The notes below the pieces were generated by a model that was given only the letters and a program-made list of their open reading frames with translations, was not told where the DNA came from and made no database searches. Position numbers and translations under genes: made by a program. Shown in pieces: positions 35,876-47,419 of a stretch of DNA of 64,000 nucleotides (position 1 is the stretch's first letter; each line of letters opens with the position of its first letter). The stretch is from the NCBI RefSeq assembly GCF_014529535.1, contig NW_023503481.1, forward strand, positions 62,001-126,000, written 5' to 3'. The stretch comes from Bradysia coprophila. Taxonomy: Eukaryota; Arthropoda; Insecta; Diptera; Sciaridae.

Positions 35876-37830
35876 CTCAAAAAGTGTCAAAGGAGTTGTC
35901 AATTTCACAAAGCTAACCTCAAAAGATGTTTCGTTCACAGAGCCGCTTCCTGAAATGTATGACAATTTGTGTGGCGTCTCACCATCCAATACTTTTTAGC
36001 CCCGTACGAAGTACGAAGGGGCTTATAGGATTACGATGCCGTGTGTAATTGATGGAATTCGAAGCAGACGGTAAGGGCAAAGTGTTTGCCTATGTTCATA
36101 GATGACGAATCCGCAATAAAAATTTGGGCCGTCTGTCCGTCTGTCCGTCTGTCCGTCTGTCCGTCTGTCCGTCTGTCCGTCTGTCCGTCACGTCAATATC
36201 TTGAGTAAATCAAATCCGATTTCAAATTTTTTTTTTCCCTGAAAGATAGTCAAAATAGTGAGGCTAAGTTCGAAGATGGGCATATTCGGGTCGGCCCTTC
36301 GTGAGTTAGGGCCACCTAAGTGATTTAAGGTCTTTTGGTGATATTTATGGCAAAATAAACGATGGAAATGTAAATGACACGGCAAATGATAGGTATTGTC
36401 AATACCAATCCAGGAAAAAAAAGTTTTTTAAAATCGGGTGAGTGGACCGTGAGTTAGGGCCTTAGAAGTGAAAAGCTACTAGGGCCCTATGTGTATTTTA
36501 CATATAACTCGACTAAATTTCATATGTTTTTCGTAATTTTTGTTTCATTTGAAAGTTAATCGAACACCGAATAGAATGTTGTTGAAAAAAAAAAAAAAAA
36601 TTGGGTCCTTGGACTAAGGCCGCTACTAGGGCCCTATGTGTATTTTACATATAACTCGAGCAAATTTCATCCGTTTTTCGTAATTTTTGTGTCATTTGGA
36701 AGGTAATCGAACGCCGAATAGAAAGTTGTTGAAAAAAAAAATTAAATTTGGGTCCTTGGACTAAGGCCACTACTAGGGCCCTATGTGTATTTTACATAGA
36801 ACTCGAGTAAATTTCATTCGTTTTTCGTAATTTTTGTGTCATTTGGAAGGTAATCGAACGCCGAATAGAAAGTTGTTGAAAAAAAATTAAATTTGGGTCC
36901 TTGGACTAAGGCCACTATTAGGGCCCTATGTGTATTTTACATTGAACTCGAGTAAATTTCATTCGTTTTTCGTAATTTTTGTGTCATTTGGAAGGTAATC
37001 AAAGGCCGAATAGAATGTTGTTGAAAAAAAAATTAAATTTGGGTCCTCGGACTAAGGACGCTACTAGGGCCCTATGTGTATTTTACATACAACTCGAGTA
37101 AATTTCATCCGTTTTTCGTAATTTTTGTTTCATTTGAAAGATAATCGAACACCGAATAGAATGTTGTTGAAAAAAAAATTAAATTTGGGTCCTTGGACTA
37201 AGGCCGTTACTAGGGCCCTATGTGTATTTTACATATAACTCGAGCAAATTTCATCCGTTTTTCGTAATTTTTGTTTCATTTGGAAGGTAATCAAAGGCCG
37301 AATAGAATGTTGTTGAAAAAAAAATAAATTTGGGTCCTCGGACTGAGGCCGCTACTAGGGCCCTATGTGTATTTTACATATAACTCGAGCAAATTTCATA
37401 CGTTTTTCGTATTTTTTGTTTCATTTGGAAGGTAATCAAAGGCCGAATAGAATGTAGTTGAAAAAAAAAATTGGATCCTCGGACTGAGGTCGATACTAGG
37501 CCTATGTGTATTTATACTCAATAAATTAAAATTTTAGGGCTATTTGAAAGTTTTGTTTTATTTGAAAGGAACGTCGTACGGGGCTTCGTAATTGCGCTAT
37601 GCGCAATTTCTAAGATGTACACATTACATAATAATTTTACTTTAACTACTTTAACCGGCGCATAGGCTTACGGTCAAAGTAGGGTGACAGACGCATTAGG
37701 GTCACGTACGCAATAGATATACGGGTTTGTACGGGGCTCAGTCGCAGCAAACGCTCCGACTGTTCTGATGGCTCGTTTTGTTCGATTTGATGTTAGCTTT
37801 GTGAAAATGACAACTCATTTGACAGCTCAA
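35876..37830. repeat. Inverted-repeat element split by repeat copy 3
   Basis: GTTGTCAATTTCACAAAGCT (about 35894) is inverted as AGCTTTGTGAAAATGACAAC (about 37795). The two arms flank repeat copy 3 closely, so that copy appears to have landed inside an older palindrome. Confidence 0.6.
35995..37776 (+). mobile_element. AGCCCCGTACGAAG repeat family, copy 3 (expanded form)
   Basis: Uninterrupted copy with an enlarged CCGTCTGT microsatellite (about 36127-36190) and about eight 145-bp units (36478-37500). It ends CTGTTCTGATGGCTCGTTTT. Confidence 0.85.
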
Positions 37831-38104
37831 ACGACATTGACAATGATCTATAGCACGATCAAAAACACAAAAGAATTGAACGAAGAATCGATTTCTACAG
37901 TTCGAGTAGTGTCGCCCGAAAAATCTGAGTGTGGTTTTCAAAAGAAGGTTTATCTGTTGTTTGCTAGCACTAAAACCTGAGCAGCTGTTAACGGATCGCA
38001 TAAAAAAAATTGAGATCAAGGAAAGTGGGACAATATCTATCTTCAAGGTGGGACCTAGATGTCACTGGATGTCTTAGAGCGAAATTATAAACGTGCTGAA
38101 AGTG

Positions 38105-38360
38105 TTTCTTCTTTTTTTTTGGAATTTCCTGTACATTTTACTGTAAGAGAAAAATTTTGTTTTTTAGCTGAGCTTTCATTTAACCTACGATGACCCTTAA
38201 CTTATCTTACATTATTCAACAAAAATAATGATTGTGTGTCAAGCGGAATGTGTAAAGTACCGAAATTTCGGAAATTACACATCAACGTCTAGATTGCAAA
38301 ACACATTAGAGCCATGAAAAACAAAAAAAGCTGACTAATGTCTTATCTCGAGTAAATTTT
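38105..38360. repeat. Dispersed repeat, inverted copy at about 48230-48435
   Basis: Stretches such as CATTTAACCTACGATGACCC and GGAATTTCC recur as reverse complement at 48345-48440. Confidence 0.6.
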
Positions 38361-39105
38361 AAAGTATGAAACATTTCCCTAATCACTAGTTTTCAGTATT
38401 CACGTTAAGCGAAATTTATAGACAATTTCTATCAAGACAGATAGATTTTTCGAGGAGAGACTGCCGGCCCCAGGATACTTCATTGACCATCAGATAGTGT
38501 AGGACAATCCATCATCACTTGTGAATTTACTTTGCCGATTTTGTGCTAGTGGAAAACCAACACTTTTAATAGATTTCTGTCTTGTTTCTGTCGGCTATTT
38601 TGTTAGAAATCTCAATCAATTAGTTACCTCACAGTCTGTGACTCACAGACTCCATTCATGTTCGAAACAAAAGAAAAAATCTGAAAATCTCACATTGGTC
38701 GAAATATTAGCAAAACTGCTGCTGTTTTTTCGTGAATAGTAGAGCCAACAGCTGCCATTATGTGTACCTATATTTAAGAGCTCTCGATCGTAAAGTGCTT
38801 GAGCTATTTGCGAAAAACCTTGACCAGTCCCCTCATTTGCTGAGAATTTTTAAATAATCTTACATCTTCGCTTATAACACAACTTACCTAGGTTTTGTTT
38901 ATGTGCAATTATATAATATCAACTCTTTAACATAACTCCCACAAATGCAACTGCACCGACTAGTGCCTCTACTCAAACTAAAGGTCGCCATTCCTACAGT
39001 GTTTAAACTTTACGAAAGGTTCCTTATTTAGAGTTACTGCCAAAAACTGATTTCAACCCCTTCGAACATGCCTTAATTTTTCCTTCTTTTTTTTCTTCGA
39101 ATAAA

Positions 39106-39900
39106 GATCTTAGCTTACGCGGACGACTTAGTCTTGATGGCGGATAGCGATGGCGAATTGCAGGATGGGATAGTCAGATTGAATGAAGCAAGCGAGGGGT
39201 TCGGTATGAAGATAAGCGTGAACAAAATTAAGGTTATGTATGTTGGGAAAACGAGGAGGGATGTGGTGTCCAGTTTGAATGGAGAACAGCTAGAACAGGT
39301 TTCTGAATTTCGGTATTTGTGTACGAGTTTTTCTGAGGATGGCAAGCTAGTCAGAGAGTTCGAGGAAAGGAGGAGGAAGGGTAATGCAGTCGCAAGCCAG
39401 CTGAGGTCTCATGTCAATAGGAAAGAATTGCGATACATAGGTCGATATATAGACCGGCGGTTTGATATGGCAGTGAGAGCTGGTTTGATGGTGTATATCT
39501 GGATTCGATTTGGATGATTCTGCCATGAGAGTTCTTAGAAGCATAGCAGGGGTTAATAAAAGAGAGAGCAGTGGGATAATCACATCACTATTGAGGAGAA
39601 TTTAAAGGTGTGTCTCCACTTAGTTTGGGCACGTACAGAGGATGCAGCATGATAGGCTACCGAAGAGATTGCTGTCTGCGAGTGTGCCAGGGCTCAGGAA
39701 TAGGGGTAGGCCGAGAAGGCGGTTTCTTGATTCGGTGGCGTCGTGCTTAGAAGTAAGAGCCTTGTTTGAACAATCACATCATCTCGTTAGCTAGCGATAG
39801 GAATTTTTTGGATGAGTAAAGTAGTGCGTGGAGAAGACCTCACACCGGACGAAGGTATTTAAAGGTCTTTAAAGGATGATGATGATGATTTTCTGCGAAA
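39106..39900 (+). pseudogene. LINE (non-LTR retrotransposon) reverse transcriptase fragment, 3' end
   Basis: Reading starts KILAYADDLVLMADS with the catalytic YADD of motif C. It continues through GFGMKISVNKIKVMYVG (motif D) and EFRYLCTSFSEDGKL (motif E). After frame breaks near 39515, the typical C-terminal stretch FGHVQRMQHDRLPKRLL (about 39628) is followed by GRPRRRFLD. It ends in a GATGAT run near 39890. The 5' part is missing. Clade not certain. Confidence 0.8.
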
Positions 39901-40199
39901 ATGTGAAACGGAACGAAAAAATAAAAAATCTGTGGGAGCTAAAATTGAACGGTGATTAAAATGCAACATAGCATCCCTGGATTCCAGAACGCTTGTGTTC
40001 ATTTTCCCTGGTTTTGGAGATATCACTCTTAAGATATCAATATACTCAAATTGATAAAAAGTGTTATGGCTGCTTATCAGCGTGTTTTGATTCGTTGTTC
40101 TGACCTTAAATCCGACAAATTTTTTGTTTATGTGAACTTAACAGACATCAAAATGATACAAATACTGACATCATTGCTTTATACATTTTTCATAAACAG

Positions 40200-40330
40200 A
40201 CAACGATGTTCTGTTATAAGGGTTTAAGCCACACCTATCTTCTCTCTCGTTTTTCCGTACAGCTGTCAAATTTGAAAATGCGACGAAAAGTGTATGTGGC
40301 TTGCACCAATATAACAGAACATCGTTTTGA
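40200..40330. repeat. Palindromic element upstream of the cysteine-rich gene A
   Basis: AACGATGTTCTGTTATAAGG is inverted as CCAATATAACAGAACATCGTT; AAGCCACAC and GTATGTGGCTT are also mirrored. It lies about 100 bp before the TATA box. Confidence 0.75.
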
Positions 40331-40422
40331 ATACTATCGAATCGTTCGCTGTAAATGTAATTGGACAGAACGTATTCAATTTTTATAAGCTGGGGCATAT
40401 TGTGAACTCGTGTTTGAATGCG

Positions 40423-40432
40423 AGTATATAAA
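40423..40432 (+). promoter_or_regulatory. TATA box of cysteine-rich gene A
   Basis: GTATATAAAG in the context CGAGTATATAAAGGCACACG. The following ACATTTACAATTTA resembles the leader of gene B. Confidence 0.65.
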
Positions 40433-40533
40433 GGCACACGTCTCTGCATGAATCTACACATTTACAATTTACTGTGCAAGCTGATTGAACATTACGAAAT
40501 TGCGAAATTTAAGATCATCTTTCGTTTTCAACT

Positions 40534-42184
40534 ATGAAGTCGATACTTCTGCTTATATTAGTTTCTTCGTGTACTGAACATATTTCAAGCTTAGTTAATT
40601 CGGGGACACCTCTTAATTGCTGTAAGTTTACAACAATATTTTACAGTTTCGTTCAACGATATTTTGATCTTTATTTTTTAGTGGACACCAAATTTGGAAA
40701 ATATTGTGGTGGAACTTGTGGTAAGTAACATTATGTACATAACTGGTGCAAAACAGGCTCATCAGAGGCCATGGTGCTGAGACTCTGTCTCACTCACTAA
40801 TTTGAGGCAATTTTCATCGATTTTTCACTTTCAGTTGAGTATAGCGAAGAAGTTAGATGTAGTGGATGCGTCATAAGTGAGCATGGAACTTTTTGCGGAG
40901 ACAATTGTAGTGAGTTAACATTAAGTCTTAAGATATTTAACGTGTACCACTCGGTCGTTGAAAACATCAAAACGTTTGTTTAACATCAATTTTCTTCATA
41001 CATTTCAAAACTGAATGAATTTTCATTAAATCAAATTTCATTCACATCAGTAGGCCCTTTCTCGTCGATATGTTGTTTTGAAAATTTTGACAACCATTGT
41101 GTAATTGCGAGTACTCAAATTGTTTTTTCTTTATTAAAAGTTTATTAGCTTGAGTGGATGATGATATCAAATCAAAAGTGCCACTCTAGTGGTGATTATC
41201 GAATATTTGATTTATGAAAAACAACTAAATTTCAGTGTGTGAAAACGATTTAATTTTGGAATAAGTTCCAATAAGTGGTACACGCTATAGCAGAATACAG
41301 CAGAGTCCATGTAAATGGGCGATTACATTAAGCGCAATTACGGGGTTCGCTGCGCTCTAGCCCAAAAACATTTGCGCTTAACGTAACCGCACTGACAGTA
41401 CGATCGCACAGTGTAATGAAGTAATAATGGTTTAGAATCTGACTTTTCATAATTATGTTCATCTTCTTTAGTTTGCTATGCATCAGGATGCAGATGTGGT
41501 TACCCAGAGGTGGTATACCCTGTAACTGTGAGGCCTACCTCAATTGGTATTTTACCTTGAAATTGTCTCCTTGTATACGAAATTTATTGTGTTACTTCTA
41601 ACAGATCTACCAACTTCACAACATTCAGATTCACCAACTGTACCAGACTGTAGTAAGTATTGAGAATATTTTCTAAAGTCACTCTTGTTTCCTACGATAT
41701 TTTTTAGTGGACACCAAATTTGGACGATTTTGTGGAGGTAGATGCAGTAAGTTGTGATCTCATTTAGCATGTAGTCAGTTTTATAAATTCAGAACTTACA
41801 GCCGAATATAGGAATGGAGTTGTATGCAGTGGTTGTTTCATTAGTGACTTCGGATCTTTTTGTGGCGATGGTTGCGGTAAGGAACTAAAAATTTACGAAG
41901 AATGTTCGATTTTCGAAATAATTGTCAATTTTTCTCCATAGTGTGCTATGCGTCTGGATGCAGATGTCGTAAGTTTTTTCTTTTCATTCTCGTCACATCG
42001 TGGAATTATCTTGAATTTTTTTTTTCAACTTCAAGGCAATCGTGAACGTGTAGTACAAGCAACTGTGAGACCTTTTCGTAACGGTATTCAATTTTTGTTT
42101 TATAATCGAACGATTTCATTTAATAAATTTTTTACAGTTTACGGTGAACCAACCACATTATCCACAATGAATTGTTCGAATTGA
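40534..42184 (+). CDS. Secreted cysteine-rich modular protein A, 186 aa, ten exons
   Basis: Exons: 40534-40621, 40682-40720, 40835-40909, 41472-41546, 41605-41652, 41708-41746, 41802-41876, 41942-41968, 42036-42083 and 42138-42184. Every intron is GT-AG in phase 1. Signal peptide MKSILLLILVSSCTEHISS. The mature protein has two repeats of a three-exon set: LDTKFGKYCGGTC, VEYSEEVRCSGC..FCGDNC and ICYASGCRCG; then MDTKFGRFCGGRC, TEYRNGVVCSGC..FCGDGC and VCYASGCRC. Matching exons are identical in length (39, 75 nt). Pro/Thr/Val linkers follow each set. A tandem duplication of an exon set is the simplest origin. Family not recognised; likely disulfide-rich and extracellular. AATAAA at about 42193. 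Confidence 0.82.
41320..41392. repeat. Small hairpin in intron 3 of gene A
   Basis: GATTACATTAAGCGCAA is inverted as TTTGCGCTTAACGTAACC around TTCGCTGCGCTCT, in the style of the other short palindromes here. Confidence 0.55.
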
Positions 42185-42192
42185 TAACGGGC

Positions 42193-42198
42193 AATAAA
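42193..42198 (+). terminator. Polyadenylation signal of cysteine-rich gene A
   Basis: AATAAA about ten bases after the stop codon. Confidence 0.6.
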
Positions 42199-42779
42199 AG
42201 ACGATCTTCCTGACTGTCAAGAAACTATATTGTAAAACGCGAAATCAATTTAAAAAAAAAACATTGCAATGTCAAAATAGTAAACAAAGACGGTCGAATT
42301 AATATTCGTTTTGGAGAACTAATTAATTCGATTGTGATTTATTATGCTGATGATGCGAAAATAAAAACGCGAAACATACATAAAAAACAAAGTTTTTTTT
42401 TGTTGAGAAGCCGATTTGCTTTGACTCAATGGAAAACTAGATATCTGGCGGCAAGAAAAACAACTTCTTTTCGGCATGTTCCTTTATTATTCTTAACAAT
42501 GTAGAGTGTACAGTGCTTCAAATTTCTAAAATAAAACGTAACAGATTTCAATATTTATGCCTGAGGATTGCTCAGTTACATTAACTCACATCTAGTGTTT
42601 TCAAAACTCTTTAAATTAATCCTTCAGTCGGATTATTCCTATAGACCATTTTCATTATACGGTACTCGTCAACGCAGCCCCACTTAATTTTTCGTCAAGT
42701 AGTCCTTAACATCAATTAGTTGACGTCAACTGCGTTCAATTTACTGGTTTTTACATGAAAATCGTTCGTTCAATTCATT

Positions 42780-45589
42780 CAGTGCCGGACTGGCCCTATG
42801 GGAATTCGGGGCGATCCCGAAGGGCCTTTTGCCTGACTCGGGCCAAGTCCCGAATTGGCTTTTTCAGAATTTTTAGAAGCGACATGTTGAAAAATTATTA
42901 TTTGGAAAATGTTTGTAACATTACGTTTGAAAAACTATTTGCGCTCGGGTGATTACCCGACTGGGCTTAACATCGAAAAAATTGAAACATTCCGTTTGAA
43001 ATACTATTTGCGGGTGATTACCCGACTGGTGACTGGACCTAACATTAAAAAGTTTGAAACATTTCGTTTGAAAAACTATTTGCGTTCGGGTGATAACCCG
43101 ACTCGACTCGACTCGATTGAAAAGTGTGAAAAATTTCGTTTAAAAATTGATTGCGCTCGGGCTAATACCCGGCTGCCGTATTCAAAATCTTAAAACGTTT
43201 TTTTTAAAAACCATTTGCGTTCGGGTGATAACCCTACTAGCCCGCACCTAACATTGCGAATTTTCAAACGCCTCGTTTGAAGTAAAATCACCGATGCTAC
43301 GAATGAAAAACGTGCGACGTCCTATTTAATTCAACGCATAAGCATCGCCATTCAAAAAGGAAACGTGGCATCAATTTTGGGCACAATTCCACCATCGAAA
43401 GATTTGAAGGAGGTGTTTTATCTTTAAACATTGTAAAAATGAAATACATATGCAATAAAAAAAAAATTACCCAATAGTCGTGAAATATGTTAATCTCGGA
43501 GCAATAGTGGAAATTGGATTACTTGTGTTTCGAAAAATGTGAGAGCGCTGTTTCAAAATGTACATTGTAGTTTCAAATTAAATATTTATTTGCGTTATTA
43601 TACCAACTCAAATGAAGATCACAATATTTCCTAGTTACGTTGAACCTTGTTTGTTTAAGAATTTTCTGTTACATTTTGGGGCTCGAAAACTCGTGGAAGT
43701 TTTGATGTGTTAACGAGGAAAAGCTACTTTAACCAAACTTTAAAAGCCACCCAAGCCAATATTTTTTTTTTGGAAAAAAAGTTTTTCAACAGAGTTCTAC
43801 TGAAATATATCTCCCAGGACTCTGTCTCAAATTGGCTAAAGTCACTCAAAAACATAAATTCTTTGTTAGTTATTCCAACAATTTAGAGATTCAATATTTT
43901 TTCCACATTCTTCGACATTTGAAATTATAGTTTTAGGAAATCACACATAAATAAATTGTAGTTCTAAATCCTCGTCTAAATCACTATATTGGAAGTTTTT
44001 GTCGTTAGCTGAGTCACACCACAAAAACGTTTCGTAATTAAAGAAATCACAGCCAAAGTTAAAAAAATGTTAGTTTTCGGAAATAACACCGACAAATAAG
44101 GAATTTGAAAAAAAGCAAACCACATAGCCGAAGGCCCGAAATTGAAAATTGAAATTTCAGAAAATCACACAGCCAAAATTTTAGTTTCAGTTACACATCC
44201 GAAATGAGCCTAATTAATTTTTTATTTTGGCTGTGATTGATTCTCTAAAACTACTATTTTCAAATTTTCCTATACTTTAGCTGTGAATCAAATTTTCTTA
44301 TTTGAATGAGTGATTTGCTAAAACTAAAATTTGTAAATTTTATTATTTTGGTTGTGATTTCCTAAATTCTTTCCTATGACCTGTGTCTTTTCCTAGTTTA
44401 TATATATTTTTGGTCGTTTTTAATTTTTTTCTTTTCGAGTGCTGGTATCTAGGATACTAAGGATGCGGCACAATTTAAAGGTACTAGTTTACAGTCTGTT
44501 TTCGAACAATTTTGGAATTCTCAAGCATGTACCTAACATTGAACAGGTCATAAAAGAAAGTATATTGCCCTGGTCCAAGGTTGCAGTATGAAAATATTGA
44601 AACACATTGTACCTAATTTATTGTAGCCGTGAAGGTAGTAGGCGACGTATAATTTGCTATTTTTGAAACATCGACAACAATTGTTTCTTTTATTTTTTAT
44701 TGTTACTTTTAATTCAGTATGTATATTAGTGAGGTTTTTTTGGGGTTTACATCGCCACTTTCAACAGCTTTAACTGTGGATTTCTATCATTACAGACCGG
44801 GAAACATGCATAGAGACATAAAGCAACCAAGAATTTCGGTCTGTAATGTAAGAATTCGACAGTACAAGCTGTTAAAACTGGCAATGAAAACCCCAAAAAA
44901 AATGTAATATTTACAAATAAACAAACTGTAAATTTAAGTTGTTGATGTTAATGACAAAAAATATTTTCCAATAAAAATTAAAAAATAAATAAAAAGATAA
45001 AAAATACCTCGGTATCAGAAAACTAATGAACTTATTATTTCCTTTTGTCCGATTTTTTTAGTATATTTTCTTTTTCAACAACTTTTCCAAAAAAAATGAA
45101 GATAAAAAGAGTCGATTTTCAAATTGGCTCTGGATCTGGACCATCAGGTAGTTTCAGGTTGCTTTGCGACCTTGAGTACTTGAGTTTTCAAATAACTAAA
45201 AGTTAACTTCTAATTTCTATTGACTAAAAATAAGAAAATCGCTCCTTCTTTCATATCTGTACAACAACACCTCCAGACATTACGGTCAATGTTCGTAGAA
45301 TGAATTAACATTTGAATTAAACATTGGCGATAATGTGAAATCATTTGCATGAACGTCAAAATAATTAAAAAGATTGGTAATAGAATAGTTAAACATTTTT
45401 TCAAGAATAAGTATTTCAATGTCGAATGTCCTCGTGATTACTTAATTTTTTAATGAAATCGAACTAAAAAAATATTTCCTAGAGCATACAAAACTCAGAG
45501 TCCCATGGGCCTAATACGAAATGGTCCCCCGAAAAGTTGGGCTTTTTGAACTTTTCCCCGAAGGGCTTTTTGGAGCCAGTCCGGCACTG
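42780..45589. mobile_element. Non-autonomous hAT element with a perfect 8-bp target duplication
   Basis: Ends CAGTGCCGGACTGGCCC and its inverse (GGAGCCAGTCCGGCACTG) are flanked by AATTCATT at 42772-42779 and 45590-45597. Inside are about four tandem units of about 90 bp (42926-43262) centred on CGGGTGATNACCCG, AT-rich unique DNA, and a nested palindrome (44735-44905). No transposase gene in 2.8 kb. Confidence 0.92.
44735..44905. repeat. Palindromic element nested in the hAT element
   Basis: TTTTTTTGGGGTTTAC...AACAGCTTTAACTGT on the left is inverted as ACAGTACAAGCTGTTAAAAC...GAAAACCCCAAAAAAA. The 62-codon open frame spanning it is not a gene. Confidence 0.7.
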
Positions 45590-45599
45590 AATTCATTCG

Positions 45600-46390
45600 A
45601 TATATTTTTCGACATGTCTGTCAGCCGGGATCGTGTCTGACGTTTACAAGGTCATGAAAATGATGTATTGGAATCTATGGTGAAAACATCAATGGTTAAC
45701 CTCAAATTTAAAACCGTAACAACAATCAAAATTCTTACTTGTAAATGATCCCGATTGTAAAAATTTTATCAAAAAATAAAATATGATTCAAATGATCCCG
45801 TATTTGGCTTTAATCAATTCAAATGAAAATAACTGAATTTTGTCTAAGTTTATCGAAACCATGAGGCACAAATAACAAATAAAAATTACGTTGATCTTTT
45901 CGCAAATTCAATTAAAGTATCGGTCAACGCGATAGAAAACATTAATGCTGTCCGCTCGTAGAAATTGGGCGATTTTAATGTACATCCAAAATATCAATGT
46001 TTTTGGTGAAGTTTAATTTAAAAAATTCAGAAGAATTTTTACGTAAAGATAATGGACTCTATGGGAAACTATTTATTAAATCGAGATAATTGTTTGTAGT
46101 TTGAGTCCATAAGATTGAATGATTTTATTGACAAGAAATCCCTGTATTTAAGCAAAAATGTATAAAAAGCAAAGTATATTTGATCGATCTTAAATTAAAA
46201 TATGTCATTTCTTGAGACATCTTTATGTGTGGGTTCACTTGTTGCCACAACTCAATCTCTCAAGCTAGGTGAAGGATTTATTTTAAGTAGAGTGGACCAT
46301 GGTAGGCTATTCGCAGATGTAACTTGAAACGTCTGTACCTTGACCTGTTTTTTAAGCTTTCAATTCGTATTCAAACACCAAGAACAATAG
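45600..46390. other. Intergenic stretch, no gene recognised
   Basis: AT-rich with no clear repeat or coding signal. Confidence 0.4.
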
Positions 46391-46396
46391 AGATTT

Positions 46397-46620
46397 TCAT
46401 GCTTCGGGACAAAAATGAAGACAATTTTTGATTTTTTTTTTCTCGAGTTTTCGGCCCTTTGCATGAAAACTCACATGTGTACCTGCTTTGAACGATTGAT
46501 TTTAGGCACTTTCGCTTGTAAGCCTCACTCCGTTCGGCCTACAACTCACGAAATTGCCTAAAATCAATCGTACAAATCAGGTACACAAATGACTATTGTC
46601 GAATACTATCAATGCAGTGT
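46397..46620. repeat. Palindromic MITE, related half copy at 63703-63840
   Basis: GTGTACCTGCTTTGAACGAT is inverted as ATCGTACAAATCAGGTACAC around the apex CTCACTCCGTTCGG. The preceding CATGCTTCGGGAC...TTTTCGGCCCTTT segment is shared with the copy at 63703. Confidence 0.75.
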
Positions 46621-46804
46621 TTGTGATATAAACACCGAGGGGTGACAACTATTTTTTTTGTCTGATTTTTTTTTCTCGTTTTTTTCTTGATTTTTGGTCA
46701 TCTAATTTTTTTAATGATCGTGGTTTTTATCATATTTAACGATTGTTTTTTACTTTGCAATTTTTAACACAAATAATCTCACTAATTTAAAAAAATCAGG
46801 AATA

Positions 46805-46934
46805 GCTGGAAACACACGAGCAATTTTGTGTTGATGGAATCGACAATTATGCTGTGGTAAATCAGAAATTACAGTGAAACACGCAACATAATGGTCGATA
46901 CTGGCAACACAAAATTGATCGTGTGTTTTCGGCC
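46805..46934. repeat. Palindromic MITE, copy 3 of the AAACACACGAG family
   Basis: GCTGGAAACACACGAGCAAT is inverted as GATCGTGTGTTTTCGGCC. Same family as 15036-15188 and 15421-15700. Confidence 0.75.
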
Positions 46935-47160
46935 AACAATCATATCTAGATGTAGATAAGTGGCAACTCCAGGATTCTGGACAGGTAATTAATTCTTTGC
47001 ATTGAAAAGGTCTTTCAATTCGACCGCATGGGTCCAGGCCCATTTTCGAACAGAGGAAAGATGCCCAGAAATGATGCAGGTGGTTCAATCAGAAGGAATA
47101 ATAAAGTGAGTGGCGGCGCGGCATGGTAAATAATCGTAAATAATCGACTTAACGGCGGTA

Positions 47161-47415
47161 ATGCTCAATCAAAAGTACCAAATCAAAAACGCCAAACGAA
47201 CGAATCCGAATGTTAACAAGTATGCACTGGACAAACCATGGGTGAATGATGAAATTAAACAAGCGCATCAAGCGAAAACTGATCTGGAGAATCAGTTGAA
47301 AGGCGAAAAAATGACGAAATTTTTGCCAAATTCAAGGAGCAGACAAATTGATAAATTAATTGATTTCACTGGTAGTGTTAGTACATTCTACTACTTAAAA
47401 AACACACCGTTTTGA
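47161..47415 (+). pseudogene. Open frame of 84 codons, perhaps a retrotransposon fragment
   Basis: Contains NVNKYALDKPWVNDEIKQAH. The KPWxNDEI pattern recalls the linker between endonuclease and reverse transcriptase of LINE proteins. No catalytic motif and no flanking LINE sequence seen, so the assignment is weak. Confidence 0.25.
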
Positions 47416-47419
47416 GTTA

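Noticed and set aside
42340..42375. CTGATGATGCG...CGCGAAAC resembling a hammerhead ribozyme core
   Set aside because: The sequence around it does not give the separate stems I and III with a cleavage site, and the inner stem is only 3 bp with an extra base. Judged to be chance.
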